NCBI GenBank assembly: GCA_034432795.1
Contig: DAOUBF010000061.1
Coordinates: 1-64,000 of the forward strand
Reading direction: 5' to 3'
From: DAOUBF01 sp034432795
GTDB taxonomy: Bacteria > Chloroflexota > Anaerolineae > DSLN01
Length of the DNA: 64,000 bases
Of the stretch, positions 51,357-60,645 are shown piece after piece. The notes under the pieces were generated by a model that saw only the letters and a program-made list of their open reading frames with translations, made no database searches and was not told where the DNA came from. The position numbers were made by a program, and so were the translations under genes. Each line of letters starts with the position of its first letter. Within the stretch, counting starts at the first letter, position 1.

Positions 51357-51362
51357 TATAAT
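51357..51362 (+). promoter_or_regulatory. -10 box of the sugar ABC operon
   Basis: TATAAT about 112 bp before the binding-protein gene. The -35 region is not clear. Confidence 0.5.
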
Positions 51363-51474
51363 CATCCGTGCCTATTTCACCAGACGAGAGAGGAGGTGAT
51401 GCCCTGCCGCGTCTTCAAATGGCACTTGGTTGACCGATCAAGGGGATTGAAAAAGGAGAAGGAGGGAAGCCGAT

Positions 51475-52785
51475 ATGTCTCACAAACATCAACGGCTCAC
51501 GCTGGCCGTGAGCCTGCTCACCATGGTTACTTTCCTGGTCGCCGCCTGTGGGCCTCAGCCGGGGGCGCAACCGACGGCGGCACCCGCACAGCCCACAACG
51601 CCACCCACAGCCGAGAAAAAACTGGAGATCTTTAGCTGGTGGACGACGGGCGGCGAGGCCGCCGGCCTGGAGAAGCTGTATGAGATTTACCGGCGGCAGA
51701 ACCCCGGTGTAGAGATCATCAACGCTACCGTTGCGGGTGGCGCCGGCTTCCAGGCTAAGGCCGTGCTCAAGACACGTATGCTCGGCAATGACCCGCCGGA
51801 TTCGTTCCAGGTGCACATGGGCCATGAGCTGATTGACACCTGGGTGACGACCGGCTATATGGAGCCGCTGGATGACCTGTACAAGTCCGAAGGCTGGGAC
51901 AAGGTCTTCCCCCAGGGCGTGCTGGACATCGTGTCCTATGACGGCCACTACTGGTCTGTGCCGGTCAATATCCACCGCGCCAATGTCCTGTGGTACAACA
52001 AGAAGGTGTTTGAGGCCAACAACCTCCAGCCGCCGACAACCTTTGATGAGTTCTTCCAGGTGGCGGAGGCACTCAAGGCCAAGGGCATTACCCCGCTGGC
52101 CCTGGGCGACACCGGCATCTGGGCCTCCACCCACCTGTTTGAGACCGTGTTGATCGGGACGATGGGTGCGGAGAAGTACAAGGGCCTGTGGACCGGCCAG
52201 ACGGACTGGAATGGCCCGGAGGTCAAGCAGGCGCTTGAGACCATGAAGAGAATGCTGACCTACGTCAACTCTGACCACTCATCCCTCTCCTGGGACCAGG
52301 CCAACCAGTTGGTGATTGACGGCAAGGCCGGCATGACCATCATGGGCGACTGGGTGGATGCCGACAACCTGGCGAAGGGCTTCAAGGACTCCGGCTGGGT
52401 GCCCGCGCCGGGTAATAAAGGCATCTACGATGCGCTGTCCGACACCTTCGGCCTGCCGAAGGGCGCCAAGCACCGCGAGCAGGCCTTGGCCTGGCTCAAG
52501 CTGGTAGGCTCTAAGGAGGGCCAGGAGGCCTTCAACCCGGTCAAAGGCTCCATCTGTGCCCGCACCGACTGCAACCCCGCGCTGTTCGGGCCTTATCTGC
52601 AGTCGGCCATGCAGGACTGGCAGAAGGACACCATCGTGCCGAGCCTGGCGCACGGTGCGGCGGCCTCTGAGGGTTGGGTCACGGCGATCAACGACGTGAT
52701 GACCGCCTTCGTGACCGATGGCGACGTGGCCAAGGCGCAGGCCGGGCTGGCGGAGGCCTGCAAGGCAGCCAAGGTGTGCAAGTAA
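51475..52785 (+). CDS. sugar ABC transporter substrate-binding lipoprotein
   Basis: A 436-residue family 1 solute-binding protein. The signal ends in MVTFLVAAC. KKLEIFSWWTTGGEAAGLEK starts the mature fold, with PPDSFQVHMGHELIDTWV, YWSVPVNIHRANVLWYNKKV and AGMTIMGDWVDADNL, all typical of oligosaccharide-binding proteins (UgpB/MalE group). GGAGAAGGAGG precedes the start. Two permease genes follow. The sugar cannot be named from sequence; glucose-type binding proteins of thermophiles look similar. Confidence 0.9.
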   Translation: MSHKHQRLTLAVSLLTMVTFLVAACGPQPGAQPTAAPAQPTTPPTAEKKLEIFSWWTTGGEAAGLEKLYEIYRRQNPGVEIINATVAGGAGFQAKAVLKTRMLGNDPPDSFQVHMGHELIDTWVTTGYMEPLDDLYKSEGWDKVFPQGVLDIVSYDGHYWSVPVNIHRANVLWYNKKVFEANNLQPPTTFDEFFQVAEALKAKGITPLALGDTGIWASTHLFETVLIGTMGAEKYKGLWTGQTDWNGPEVKQALETMKRMLTYVNSDHSSLSWDQANQLVIDGKAGMTIMGDWVDADNLAKGFKDSGWVPAPGNKGIYDALSDTFGLPKGAKHREQALAWLKLVGSKEGQEAFNPVKGSICARTDCNPALFGPYLQSAMQDWQKDTIVPSLAHGAAASEGWVTAINDVMTAFVTDGDVAKAQAGLAEACKAAKVCK

Positions 52786-52793
52786 ACTCAAAG

Positions 52794-52850
52794 GGTCGGG
52801 GGCAAGGGGGGCAGCACCAAGCCCCCCCTTGCCCCCCGCCTCTGGGGGGT
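52794..52850. repeat. G/C-rich hairpin between binding-protein and permease genes
   Basis: GGGGGCAAGGGGGGC pairs with GCCCCCCTTGCCCCC. It lies inside the operon, where it may protect the upstream mRNA, as REP hairpins do after malE-type genes. Confidence 0.7.
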
Positions 52851-52854
52851 TGCG

Positions 52855-53739
52855 ATGCGACGTTATCTCCTCGGAGACCGACTGATCGCTATCCTCATGA
52901 TTCTGCCGTCGGCGCTGGCGATTGGGCTGTTTGTGTACGGGTTTATTGGCTGGACGGCCTGGGTTTCGCTCTCTAACTGGGATGGGCTGCGCCCGGACCT
53001 GAGCTTTGCGGGCCTGCGCAACTTCCAGCGGCTGTTCACCCTCCCCCGTTTCCAGAAGGACCTGGAGAACACGCTGGTCTTCACGGTCCTCTTTCTGGCC
53101 GCCTGCCTGGTCATTGGCTTTCTTTTAGCGGTCCTGCTGGACCAGCGCGTTCGCGGCGAGAACCTTTTCCGCAGCATCTTCCTGTTCCCCATGGCGGTCT
53201 CATTCATCGTCACCGGCGTGGTGTGGCGCTGGCTGATGGCGCCGACGACGGGCCTGAACCTGCTGTTTGACCAACTGGGGCTGGGCTTTCTGAAATCCGG
53301 CTGGTACACCGATCCCAACGTGGGCATCAAGGCCGTGGTGATTGCCGCCACCTGGCAGATGTCGGGCTTTGTCATGGCGCTGTATCTGGCCGGGCTGCGC
53401 GGTATCCCGGAAGAACTGCGCGAGGCCGCGCGGGTGGACGGGGCCAGTGAGTTCCAGATCTATCGCCATATTGTCCTGCCACTGCTCCAGCCGATCACCT
53501 TGAGTGCAGTCATCATCCTGGGCCATATCTCGCTCAAGATCTTTGATCTCACCGCTGCGATGACCAAACAGGGACCGGCGTTCTCCACCGATGTGCCGGC
53601 CTACTTCATGTTTGAGACCACCTTCCAGGGCGATCATTATGCCCAGGGCGCCAGCATCGCCATTGTGATGCTGATCATGGTCAGCGTTCTCGTCGTGCCC
53701 TATCTGCGGTACAGCATCCGTACGGAGGCGCAGGTATGA
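52855..53739 (+). CDS. sugar ABC transporter permease (MalF type)
   Basis: A 294-residue permease with six membrane helices. The first is [40 protein letters not shown] with IVLPLLQP is the EAA loop that docks to the ATPase. It is short for MalF and matches the LacF/UgpA group. It overlaps the second permease gene by 4 bp. Confidence 0.92.
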   Translation: MRRYLLGDRLIAILMILPSALAIGLFVYGFIGWTAWVSLSNWDGLRPDLSFAGLRNFQRLFTLPRFQKDLENTLVFTVLFLAACLVIGFLLAVLLDQRVRGENLFRSIFLFPMAVSFIVTGVVWRWLMAPTTGLNLLFDQLGLGFLKSGWYTDPNVGIKAVVIAATWQMSGFVMALYLAGLRGIPEELREAARVDGASEFQIYRHIVLPLLQPITLSAVIILGHISLKIFDLTAAMTKQGPAFSTDVPAYFMFETTFQGDHYAQGASIAIVMLIMVSVLVVPYLRYSIRTEAQV

Positions 53740-54611
53740 GCCGGGTGCGTCCATCGCGTGTTGCCATCTACCTGCTCCTTATCCTGTTTGCTGCTTTCTA
53801 TTTGATGCCTATCTATGTCCTCCTGATCACCGGGCTGAAGAGCTTCGCCGAGGTTAACCTGGCGACGATGTGGCAGCTTCCCAAGAACATCCATCTGGAC
53901 GGCTTTGTCAAAGCATATGAGGCGCTCTCGCCCAATCTGCAGAATAGCATCAAACTGGCGCTCCCGGCCACGCTGCTCTCGGCCCTGCTCGGCTCACTGA
54001 ACGGCTATGTGCTCTCCAAATGGCGCTTTCGCGGCTCGGATGCGCTGTTTACCCTGCTCTTGTTCGGCATGTTTATCCCTTATCAAAGTATCTTGATCCC
54101 GCTGGTGCAGACGCTGCAAGAGATCAACCGGCTGGCGAACGAGTTGCACGTGCCGGCCTTTCTCAGCGGGCTTGTGCCAGGCTATGGTTCCATTGCCGGC
54201 CTGGTGCTGGTCCACGTGGTGTATGGCATTCCGATCACGACGCTGATCTTTCGCAATTACTACGCCACCGTGCCGGGCGAGTTGGTGGAGGCGGCGCGGA
54301 TTGATGGCGCGGGGTTCTTTGGGATTTACCGGCACATCCTGTTCCCGATCTCCATGCCCGGCTTCGTCGTGGTGATCATCTGGCAGTTCACCTCCATCTG
54401 GAATGAGTTTCTGTTCGCGGTGACGGTGACGAGCAAGCCGGTGACGCAGCCGATCACGGTGGCGTTGAACAACCTGGCGGGGAGCTATATTGTGGAGTGG
54501 AACGTGCAAATGGCGGGGGCACTGATCGCCGCACTGCCCACGTTGCTCATTTACATCCTGCTGGGGCGCTTCTTCATTCGCGGCTTGCTGGCGGGGGCGC
54601 TCAAGGGGTAA
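53736..54611 (+). CDS. sugar ABC transporter permease (MalG type)
   Basis: A 291-residue permease with six membrane helices, starting [40 protein letters not shown] with [10 protein letters not shown] is the EAA loop. It matches the LacG/UgpE/MalG group and pairs with the gene upstream. No ATPase gene follows; a shared MsmK/MalK-type ATPase elsewhere in the genome probably powers the transporter. Confidence 0.92.
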   Translation: MSRVRPSRVAIYLLLILFAAFYLMPIYVLLITGLKSFAEVNLATMWQLPKNIHLDGFVKAYEALSPNLQNSIKLALPATLLSALLGSLNGYVLSKWRFRGSDALFTLLLFGMFIPYQSILIPLVQTLQEINRLANELHVPAFLSGLVPGYGSIAGLVLVHVVYGIPITTLIFRNYYATVPGELVEAARIDGAGFFGIYRHILFPISMPGFVVVIIWQFTSIWNEFLFAVTVTSKPVTQPITVALNNLAGSYIVEWNVQMAGALIAALPTLLIYILLGRFFIRGLLAGALKG

Positions 54612-54640
54612 AGCGACTTCAATCGCAGAGGGTCAAGCAG

Positions 54641-54660
54641 GGGCACGGCATACCGTGCCC
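54641..54660. terminator. hairpin between convergent genes
   Basis: GGGCACGG, CATA, CCGTGCCC: perfect 8-bp stem after the permease stop and 5 bp before the convergent DUF5615 gene end. Confidence 0.5.
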
Positions 54661-54664
54661 GTAC

Positions 54665-55054
54665 TCAGGGCTTAGGCTTGGTGGCGAACTCGGCGAGATT
54701 CTTCCAGGTGTTGCGCATCTCGCCTGCTGTTGCCGTACTGAGAAAGACCGCGACTCGTCTGAACAGTTCACCAAACTCCAGTTGCTCAGAGACAATAACG
54801 CCGCTATGGTCTCGGCCTGTAAACCAGTAATCCTCAAAGAGCGGCGTAAAATCCCTGGCATTACAGGTCAACAAGGTGCGCCCTTGGGCTGCTGCCAATG
54901 CCATGTGCTCTGCATCGGTGGCCTGGCTGTTACCGATCTCATGGGCTGAGATGGCGTCATACCCTTGTGCACGCAAGGCGCGGGCCAAGCGGGGGCTGAT
55001 GTCAGCGTCTATGTAGAGCCTTATGGAACGTTCGCTGTCTGGGGCCCCTTCCAC
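54665..55054 (-). CDS. DUF5615 PIN-like protein (toxin-like)
   Basis: A 129-residue PIN-like-fold protein. IRLYIDADISPRLARALRAQ carries the first acidic pair, GYDAISAHEIGNSQATDAEH the next, and TLLTCNARDFTPL the LxTxDxDF-like motif with Asn-Ala-Arg-Asp. These are the DUF5615 hallmarks. Such genes usually follow a DUF433 gene, as here, with a 34-bp overlap. The pair is treated as a toxin-antitoxin-like module by analogy with VapBC; RNase activity is not shown by sequence alone. Confidence 0.82.
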   Translation of the reverse strand: MEGAPDSERSIRLYIDADISPRLARALRAQGYDAISAHEIGNSQATDAEHMALAAAQGRTLLTCNARDFTPLFEDYWFTGRDHSGVIVSEQLEFGELFRRVAVFLSTATAGEMRNTWKNLAEFATKPKP

Positions 55055-55410
55055 AACGCCTCACGATTCTCAGAGATATACTGTTCAATTTCCTTCTCGT
55101 GCTCGTAGTAATAACTCAAGGCGTCGTAAACCTGGGCCAGGGTCAATACACCCTCAAAATCCTCAACTATCTGTTGGGGTGAGTGACCCAACTGTGCCTG
55201 CTCGACGATAGTTTGGACACTGACGCCTGTACCACGCACGATAGGACGACCGCCGTGCACGCCCTCAATGCGCACGATGTGCGGATGTTCAGTGTGAATA
55301 CCGCGGCGGGTCTGCTCCAGGCGATCAAGCTTATTACTTAGGTCCTGGATTTGCTCGCGCAGTTTACTGAGTTCGCTATAGACTTTCTGAGCATCCAATG
55401 GTATAGACAT
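55021..55410 (-). CDS. DUF433 protein (antitoxin-like)
   Basis: A 129-residue protein. An N-terminal coiled coil (VYSELSKLREQIQDLSNKLD) precedes the DUF433 domain: IVRIEGVHGGRPIVRGTGVS, then VQTIVEQAQLGHSPQQIVED and YDALSYYYEHEKEI, a winged-helix-like DNA-binding fold. The coiled coil is an addition to the usual 75-residue form. AAGGGGAG favours ATG 55410 over 55440. It likely binds the adjacent DUF5615 protein and represses the pair. Confidence 0.82.
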   Translation of the reverse strand: MSIPLDAQKVYSELSKLREQIQDLSNKLDRLEQTRRGIHTEHPHIVRIEGVHGGRPIVRGTGVSVQTIVEQAQLGHSPQQIVEDFEGVLTLAQVYDALSYYYEHEKEIEQYISENREALWKGPQTANVP

Positions 55411-55540
55411 TTTGCTCCCCTTACTGATCCCATTATACATGGCATATTGATGGGGTCAAGGTCGTCGTGATCAGGAGTATATTTCTGTTTTGAGGAAAGT
55501 CGGGGTTGGGAGGAATGCACCCCACGAGTGCCTGCCCTGC

Positions 55541-57187
55541 TTAACGCCGCAGGAAGCGCCGCTCCAATTCCTCCAGGGTCAGCGTGATGAAGGCGGGGCG
55601 GCCATGCGGGCAGGTCGCCGGCGACCAGGCTTCGCTCAGGTCCCGCAACAGGGCTGCCATCTGGGCCGGCGTCAGCGGATCGCCCGCTTTGACCGCTGCG
55701 GTGCAGGCGGCTTTCATGGCCAGCTTCTCGCGCAGTTCGTCTGGCCCAGCGTTCCGGTAGCGATCCAGTTCGCCCAGGAGCGCGGTGATCAGCGCCTGGG
55801 GGTCGCGCCCGGCCAACGCGTCTGGCAGGCTGCGCAGGAGGAAGGTGTTGCCGCCGAACGGCTCCACTTCCATTCCCAGCCCCAGGAAGGCATCCAGGTT
55901 CTCCATGAGCGCGTCGGCTTCACGTGGCGTGAGCGTCAGACGGGCCGGGGGCGTCAGAGGCTGGGGCTGAGCCTGGCGCAGCAGGCGCTCAAACAGCACC
56001 TGTTCGTGCGCGGCGTGCTGGTCCACCACGACCAGGCCCTCGGCGCTCTGGGCCAGGATGTAGCTAGAGTGAATCTGACCGATAGGGCGCAGGGCGCCTG
56101 CCTGGTAAGGCGTGGCTGGCTCGTGAAGCGCGGCAGGTGCAGCGGCCTCGGCGAAGGGCCAGGCGAAATCCGCCAGGGGCTGTGCCTGGCGGGGGTAGGG
56201 CGAGAGCGCGGCTTCCACCGCCTGGGAGAGCGCCCAATACACCGACCGCTCTTGCAGGAAGCGCACCTCGGCTTTGCGGGGATGCACGTTGACATCAATC
56301 AGGTGCGGGGCGATCTCAATGTGGACGGAGGCCAGCGGATAGCGACCAGGGGGCAGGCGGCCTGCGTAAGGGCGTTCCAGGGCGACGACGAGCAGCCCGC
56401 CGCGAATGGGCCGGCCGTTGACGGCGTAGAACTGCTCGGCGCGGCTGGCCCGACCCAATGTGGGGCGGCTGATGAAGCCGCTCACGCGCAGGTCTAGGGC
56501 CTCCCACTGGATGGGGAGCATCTCCCCGGCGACATCGCGCCCCAGTAGAGTCCCCAGGCGTTCCAGCGGCGAGGCGGGCGGCGCGGCCAGGAGTTCGCGG
56601 CCGTCGGCCACGAAGCGGAAGGCGACGTTGGGGTAGATCAGCGCGTAGCGGATGAGCGTCTCGTGAATGCGTTCGCGCTCGCGCAGAGGCGACTTCATGA
56701 ACTTGCGCCGCGCCGGAGCGTTGTAAAACAGGTCGCGCACGGTGACCGAGCAGCCGACCGGGCTGGCGGCGGGTTCAACAGAGATGCGATCCCCTTCTGC
56801 ACGCAGGCGGGTGCCCTCTACTTCATCCTGGGCGCGTGTGAGGACCTCCACATGGCTGACGGCGGCGATGCTGGGCAGTGCCTCGCCGCGGAAGCCCAAC
56901 GTGCGGATCGCCGTCAGGTCTTCAATGGAATGTATCTTGCTCGTGGCGAAGCGGGCCAGGGCCAGCGGGGCATCGGCGCGGCTCATGCCCATGCCATTGT
57001 CGCTGACGCGGATGAGGGACAGCCCACCGTCGCGCACCTCCACCGAGATGGCGGTGGCGCCAGCGTCCAGCGCGTTTTCCACCAGTTCCTTGACGACCGA
57101 GGCCGGGTTCTCCACCACTTCACCGGCGGCGATGCGCCCGGCAACGGCCTCAGCGAGGATATGAATGCGGGGTGCTGGGGTGGTCAC
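55541..57187 (-). CDS. mutL: DNA mismatch repair protein MutL (with endonuclease motif)
   Basis: A 548-residue MutL. The GHKL ATPase domain shows IAAGEVVENPASVVKELVEN, ALDAGATAISVEV and RTLGFRGEALPSIAAVS. The C-terminal domain contains VVDQHAAHEQVLFE, the DQHAx2Ex4E metal motif, so this MutL should nick DNA itself as in organisms lacking MutH. The start is GTG 57187, just before TTPAPRIHILAEAVAGRIAAG; the longer frame to 57481 is antisense-like sequence within the Uma2 gene. It overlaps the Uma2 gene stop by 4 bp. Confidence 0.94.
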   Translation of the reverse strand: MTTPAPRIHILAEAVAGRIAAGEVVENPASVVKELVENALDAGATAISVEVRDGGLSLIRVSDNGMGMSRADAPLALARFATSKIHSIEDLTAIRTLGFRGEALPSIAAVSHVEVLTRAQDEVEGTRLRAEGDRISVEPAASPVGCSVTVRDLFYNAPARRKFMKSPLRERERIHETLIRYALIYPNVAFRFVADGRELLAAPPASPLERLGTLLGRDVAGEMLPIQWEALDLRVSGFISRPTLGRASRAEQFYAVNGRPIRGGLLVVALERPYAGRLPPGRYPLASVHIEIAPHLIDVNVHPRKAEVRFLQERSVYWALSQAVEAALSPYPRQAQPLADFAWPFAEAAAPAALHEPATPYQAGALRPIGQIHSSYILAQSAEGLVVVDQHAAHEQVLFERLLRQAQPQPLTPPARLTLTPREADALMENLDAFLGLGMEVEPFGGNTFLLRSLPDALAGRDPQALITALLGELDRYRNAGPDELREKLAMKAACTAAVKAGDPLTPAQMAALLRDLSEAWSPATCPHGRPAFITLTLEELERRFLRR

Positions 57188-57906
57188 GATCTGGCATGGG
57201 GGCGGCTGATCTCGTCCAGCAAGCGTTGCAGTTCTTCCGGCCCCAGTGTGTGCAGCATCATCTGGAGGAGGGCACGGGCATGGGACACCCCCCCGATCTC
57301 CATGGCGACCGCCTCCGCCATGGGGAGCGGTTCCTGCCAGAGCCAGTCCACGCGCAGCCAGAAATCGGGGATCACCTCTGAGTGGTAGATGCCTGTGGTA
57401 TCGGGCAGAGCCAGGTGGTAATGCCTGTCGGCACCCAGGCGATAAAACTCCGCCTGCTGCCGGTCTGGATCGATCAGCCAATATTCCGTCACGCCCCCGG
57501 CTTCGTATTCCACGTATTTACTGCCCCGGTCAATGTGGATCGTGGAAGCTGAGGTCACTTCAACCACCAGGTCTGCCGGGCCGTCCAGGAAGTTCTCCTT
57601 CAGGCGGGCCACATGCTCCTGGCGCACGAACAGGAGGTCAGGCTCGCGCACGCGTTGAACGTTGGGCAGGTGCATGGCAAACGGCGCCGAGCGGATAGCG
57701 CCCAGAGCACGGCTCTCCACAAATAGCCGCAGGACAGTGTTGAGAAACCCGACCAGGTTTTGATGTCGGTCCGATGCCGGTGAAACCATGACCACCTTCC
57801 CCTCCACCCATTCTGCCCAGGTGTCCTCATCGGCCCAATTGAGGAACTCTTCAAAGGTCATTTTGCCTGCCGGTGGGGCAGTTGTCTCGCGTTCTTTGAC
57901 GACCAT
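57184..57906 (-). CDS. Uma2 (DUF820) family nuclease-fold protein
   Basis: A 240-residue PD-(D/E)xK-fold protein. KMTFEEFLNWADEDTWAEWV with GKVVMVSPASDRHQNL is the N-terminal signature. VREPDLLFVRQEH supplies the catalytic Asp, and ADLVVEVTSASTIHIDRGSK the ExK-like core (E-V-T-S). YVEYEAGGVTEYWLIDPDR is also typical. These abundant proteins have unknown roles. It lies between mutS (33 bp away) and mutL (4-bp overlap) on the same strand. Its last 60 residues (AEAVAMEIGGVSHARALLQM) are extra. Confidence 0.85.
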   Translation of the reverse strand: MVVKERETTAPPAGKMTFEEFLNWADEDTWAEWVEGKVVMVSPASDRHQNLVGFLNTVLRLFVESRALGAIRSAPFAMHLPNVQRVREPDLLFVRQEHVARLKENFLDGPADLVVEVTSASTIHIDRGSKYVEYEAGGVTEYWLIDPDRQQAEFYRLGADRHYHLALPDTTGIYHSEVIPDFWLRVDWLWQEPLPMAEAVAMEIGGVSHARALLQMMLHTLGPEELQRLLDEISRPHARS

Positions 57907-57939
57907 AGTTCATCCTCGCCTTGCTTCAATCTCGGGCAA

Positions 57940-60645
57940 TTATAGCTTCGATCCCCCCTGCCGCAACCGCTGCTGGAGTTCATTGAGGGCCACCAGGGCC
58001 TGCACGGGCGTCAGGTTGGCGATGTCCAGTGCGAACAGTTCGCGCAACACCTCGGTCCAGGCATCGGGCATGTGGGGCCTGTAGTCGGCGGTCAAATCAC
58101 GGATGGAGGACGGCGGACGGAGGACGGGAGAGGGGCCTGGGTGCTCCGTCTGCTGTCCCTCAAGCTCCTGAAGGACGGCCCAGGCCCGCTGCACCACCGG
58201 CTCCGGCAGGCCGGCCAGCCGGGCGACGTGGATGCCGTAGCTCTTGTCGGCGCCGCCGGGGATGACCTGGCGCAGGAAGATGATCTCCTGGCCGCGTTCA
58301 GCGATGGCCATCGTCAGGTTGCGCACGCCTTCCAGGTGCTCGGCCAGCCGGGTGAGTTCGTGGTAATGGGTGGCGAAGAGGGTGCGCGCGGCCAGGGCGT
58401 CGTGGATGAATTCGGCCACTGCCCAGGCGATGCTCACGCCGTCGTAGGTGCTGGTCCCCCGCCCCACTTCGTCCAGGACGATCAGGCTGCGCGCTGTGGC
58501 GTGGCGCAAGATATAGCCGGTCTCGCTCATCTCCACCAGGAAGGTGGAACGGCCCTGGGTGATGTCATCACTGGCGCCGGCGCGAACGAAGATGCGATCG
58601 GCCAGGCCGATGCGCGCCGAGGCCGCCGGGACGAAACTGCCCATTTGGGCCATCAGCGCGATCAGCGCCACCTGGCGGATGTAAACGCTCTTACCGGACA
58701 TGTTCGGGCCGGTGACCACCAGCATACGCGCTTCCCCATCCAGATGGGCGTCGTTGGGGACGAAGCGCTCGCCCTCCGGCAGAGTGCGCTCCACCACCGG
58801 ATGGCGGCCCTGCACGATGTCAATCCTCAGGCCGTCATCTACCTCAGGGCGAACGTAGCCATGCCGGGCGGCGGCTTCGGCCAGGGACGCCAACGTGTCC
58901 ACCTCGGCCAGGATGTGCCCGGCAGTGAGCAGGCGCAGCGCGTGCTCGGCGACTTGCTGACGCACTTGGACGAACAACTCATATTCCAGCGCCTGGCTGC
59001 GCTCCTCGGCGTCCAGGATATGGGCCTCCTGCGCCTTGAGTTCGGGCGTGACATAGCGCTCAGCGTGGGTGATCGTCGCCCGGCGCTCGTAGTCCGGGGG
59101 GACCAGGCGGGCGGCGCTGCGCGGGACCTCAATAAAGAAGCCGAAGACCTCGTTGTAGCGGACGCGCAGGTTCTTGATGCCGGTGCGCGCCCGCTCGCGG
59201 GCCTCCAGTTCGGCCAGCCCGTCTTTGCCCGCTGCCACGCGATGACGCAGCGCGTCCAGTTCAGGGTGGTAGCCGGGGCGGATCAGGCCGCCCTCACGGA
59301 GCAGGAACGGCGGGTCGTCTACGATGGCTTTGGCGATCAGGTCGGCGACGTCCTGGAGTTCGTCCAATGTGGCCTGGAGATGGCGCAGACGGGCGGAGCG
59401 GGCCTGAGCCAGGAGCACCTTGAGGCGCGGCAGGCGTACCAGGGATTTTTTGAGCGCGACCAGGTCACGGGCGTTGGCGTTGCCGAAGCCGATGCGCCCG
59501 ACCAGCCGCTCCATATCGTACAGGCCGTCCAGGAGGGCGCGGAGGTCGGCGCGCAGGAAGGCATTGGTGACGAGTTCCTCCACGGCGTCCAGGCGTTCGC
59601 CGATACGGGCCAGGTCCAGGAGCGGCTGGGTGATCCAGCGGCGCAGCAGCCGCCTGCCCATAGCGGTCTTCGCATAGTCAAGAACCCCCAACAGGCTACC
59701 CTGGACACTGCGATCACGCAACGTCTCAGTGAGTTCCAGGTTACGGCGGCTGACCGGGTCCAGGCGCATATAGTCGGCGGGGCTGTACGTGGTCAGGCTG
59801 CGCAGGTGGGCGAGGGTAGAGACCTGGTTGGCCTTGAGGTAGCTCAACGCTGCGCCCGCCGCCATCACCGCACCGGGCAGCCCTTCGCAGCCATAGGCCT
59901 CCAGCGAGGCTACGCCGAAGTGGGCCAGGAGCACAGCGCAGGCCGCCTCATAGCGGAAGTGCGCTTCTTCCAGCGGCGAGAGCCGCGCCGGGCGGATGGC
60001 GCGGAGTTGGGTCATCATCGTCGCGTCGCCCATCAGCCGGGGCGGCAGGACGTACTCGCTGGGCCTGGCCCATTCCAATTCTTCCAGGAGCGCGTTCCAG
60101 GCGCCGGGGCCATCGGCCTGGGTGGCGATGAACTCGCCGGTGGATAGGTCCACCAGCGCCAGGCCGTAGGAGACGGAGGGCGGAGGACGGAGGGCAGAGG
60201 GCGTCCGGTCCTCCGCCCTCCGCCCCTCATCTGTAATAGCAATGGCGGCCAGGAAGTTCTGGGGGACATCGCGCAAGAGCGCGTCCTCCACCACCGTGCC
60301 GGGCGTGATCACGCGCACGACATCCCGTTTGACCAGCCGCCTGGCCTTTTTGGGGTCTTCCAGTTGCTCAACGAGGGCGACCTTGTAGCCGCGCTCCAGC
60401 AGCCGGGCGATGTAGTTGGTGACGTGCTGGTGGGGCACGCCGCACATAGGCAGGCGCACGCCTTTGCCAAACGAGCGCGTGGTCAGGTACAGCCCCAGTT
60501 CGCGTGCGCCGGTGCGGGCGTCCTCCTCAAACATCTCGTAGAAGTCGCCCAGGCGGAACAGGAGCAGCGCGTCTGGGTAGCGCGCCTTCAGGCTGCGGTA
60601 TTGCCCCAGCATGGGGGTGATGCGTTCGCTCACCACTGTTCCCAA
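57940..60645 (-). CDS. mutS: DNA mismatch repair protein MutS
   Basis: A 901-residue MutS. The mismatch-binding domain has LFRLGDFYEMFEEDA with the intercalating Phe in F-Y-E. The ATPase has VTGPNMSGKSVYIRQVALIA (Walker A), VLDEVGRGTSTYDG and FATHYHELTRL. Two hairpin repeats have inserted in frame: one adds residues like GRRAEDRTPSALRPPPS near position 150, the other EHPGPSPVLRPPSSIRD near position 865. The enzyme frame is intact. The TTG start overlaps the upstream nitroreductase gene by 16 bp. It heads a mutS-Uma2-mutL unit. Confidence 0.95.
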   Translation of the reverse strand: MGTVVSERITPMLGQYRSLKARYPDALLLFRLGDFYEMFEEDARTGARELGLYLTTRSFGKGVRLPMCGVPHQHVTNYIARLLERGYKVALVEQLEDPKKARRLVKRDVVRVITPGTVVEDALLRDVPQNFLAAIAITDEGRRAEDRTPSALRPPPSVSYGLALVDLSTGEFIATQADGPGAWNALLEELEWARPSEYVLPPRLMGDATMMTQLRAIRPARLSPLEEAHFRYEAACAVLLAHFGVASLEAYGCEGLPGAVMAAGAALSYLKANQVSTLAHLRSLTTYSPADYMRLDPVSRRNLELTETLRDRSVQGSLLGVLDYAKTAMGRRLLRRWITQPLLDLARIGERLDAVEELVTNAFLRADLRALLDGLYDMERLVGRIGFGNANARDLVALKKSLVRLPRLKVLLAQARSARLRHLQATLDELQDVADLIAKAIVDDPPFLLREGGLIRPGYHPELDALRHRVAAGKDGLAELEARERARTGIKNLRVRYNEVFGFFIEVPRSAARLVPPDYERRATITHAERYVTPELKAQEAHILDAEERSQALEYELFVQVRQQVAEHALRLLTAGHILAEVDTLASLAEAAARHGYVRPEVDDGLRIDIVQGRHPVVERTLPEGERFVPNDAHLDGEARMLVVTGPNMSGKSVYIRQVALIALMAQMGSFVPAASARIGLADRIFVRAGASDDITQGRSTFLVEMSETGYILRHATARSLIVLDEVGRGTSTYDGVSIAWAVAEFIHDALAARTLFATHYHELTRLAEHLEGVRNLTMAIAERGQEIIFLRQVIPGGADKSYGIHVARLAGLPEPVVQRAWAVLQELEGQQTEHPGPSPVLRPPSSIRDLTADYRPHMPDAWTEVLRELFALDIANLTPVQALVALNELQQRLRQGGSKL
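58108..58158. repeat. GGACGGAGG-type hairpin repeat inside mutS (3' copy)
   Basis: GGACGGCGGACGGAG (58108-58122) pairs with CTCCGTCTGCTGTCC (58144-58158) with two G-T wobbles. It is in frame within the C-terminal coding region. Confidence 0.8.
60175..60221. repeat. GGACGGAGG-type hairpin repeat inside mutS (5' copy)
   Basis: GGAGGGCGGAGGAC (60175-60188) and GTCCTCCGCCCTCC (60208-60221) are perfect arms, in frame, just before the conserved YGLALVDLSTGEF. Confidence 0.88.

Noticed and set aside
51303..51635. 110-codon plus-strand frame before the sugar-binding protein gene
   Set aside because: It overlaps the signal peptide region of the binding-protein gene in another frame and lacks a plausible product.
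57188..57481. N-terminal extension of mutL to 57481
   Set aside because: The extra 98 residues are out-of-frame Uma2 gene sequence. MutL homologues begin at about TTPAPRIHIL, matched by GTG 57187.
58072..60147. 691-codon open frame on the plus strand opposite mutS
   Set aside because: It is a shadow of high-G+C codon use in mutS. Its residues show no domain pattern, whereas the minus strand encodes a complete MutS.
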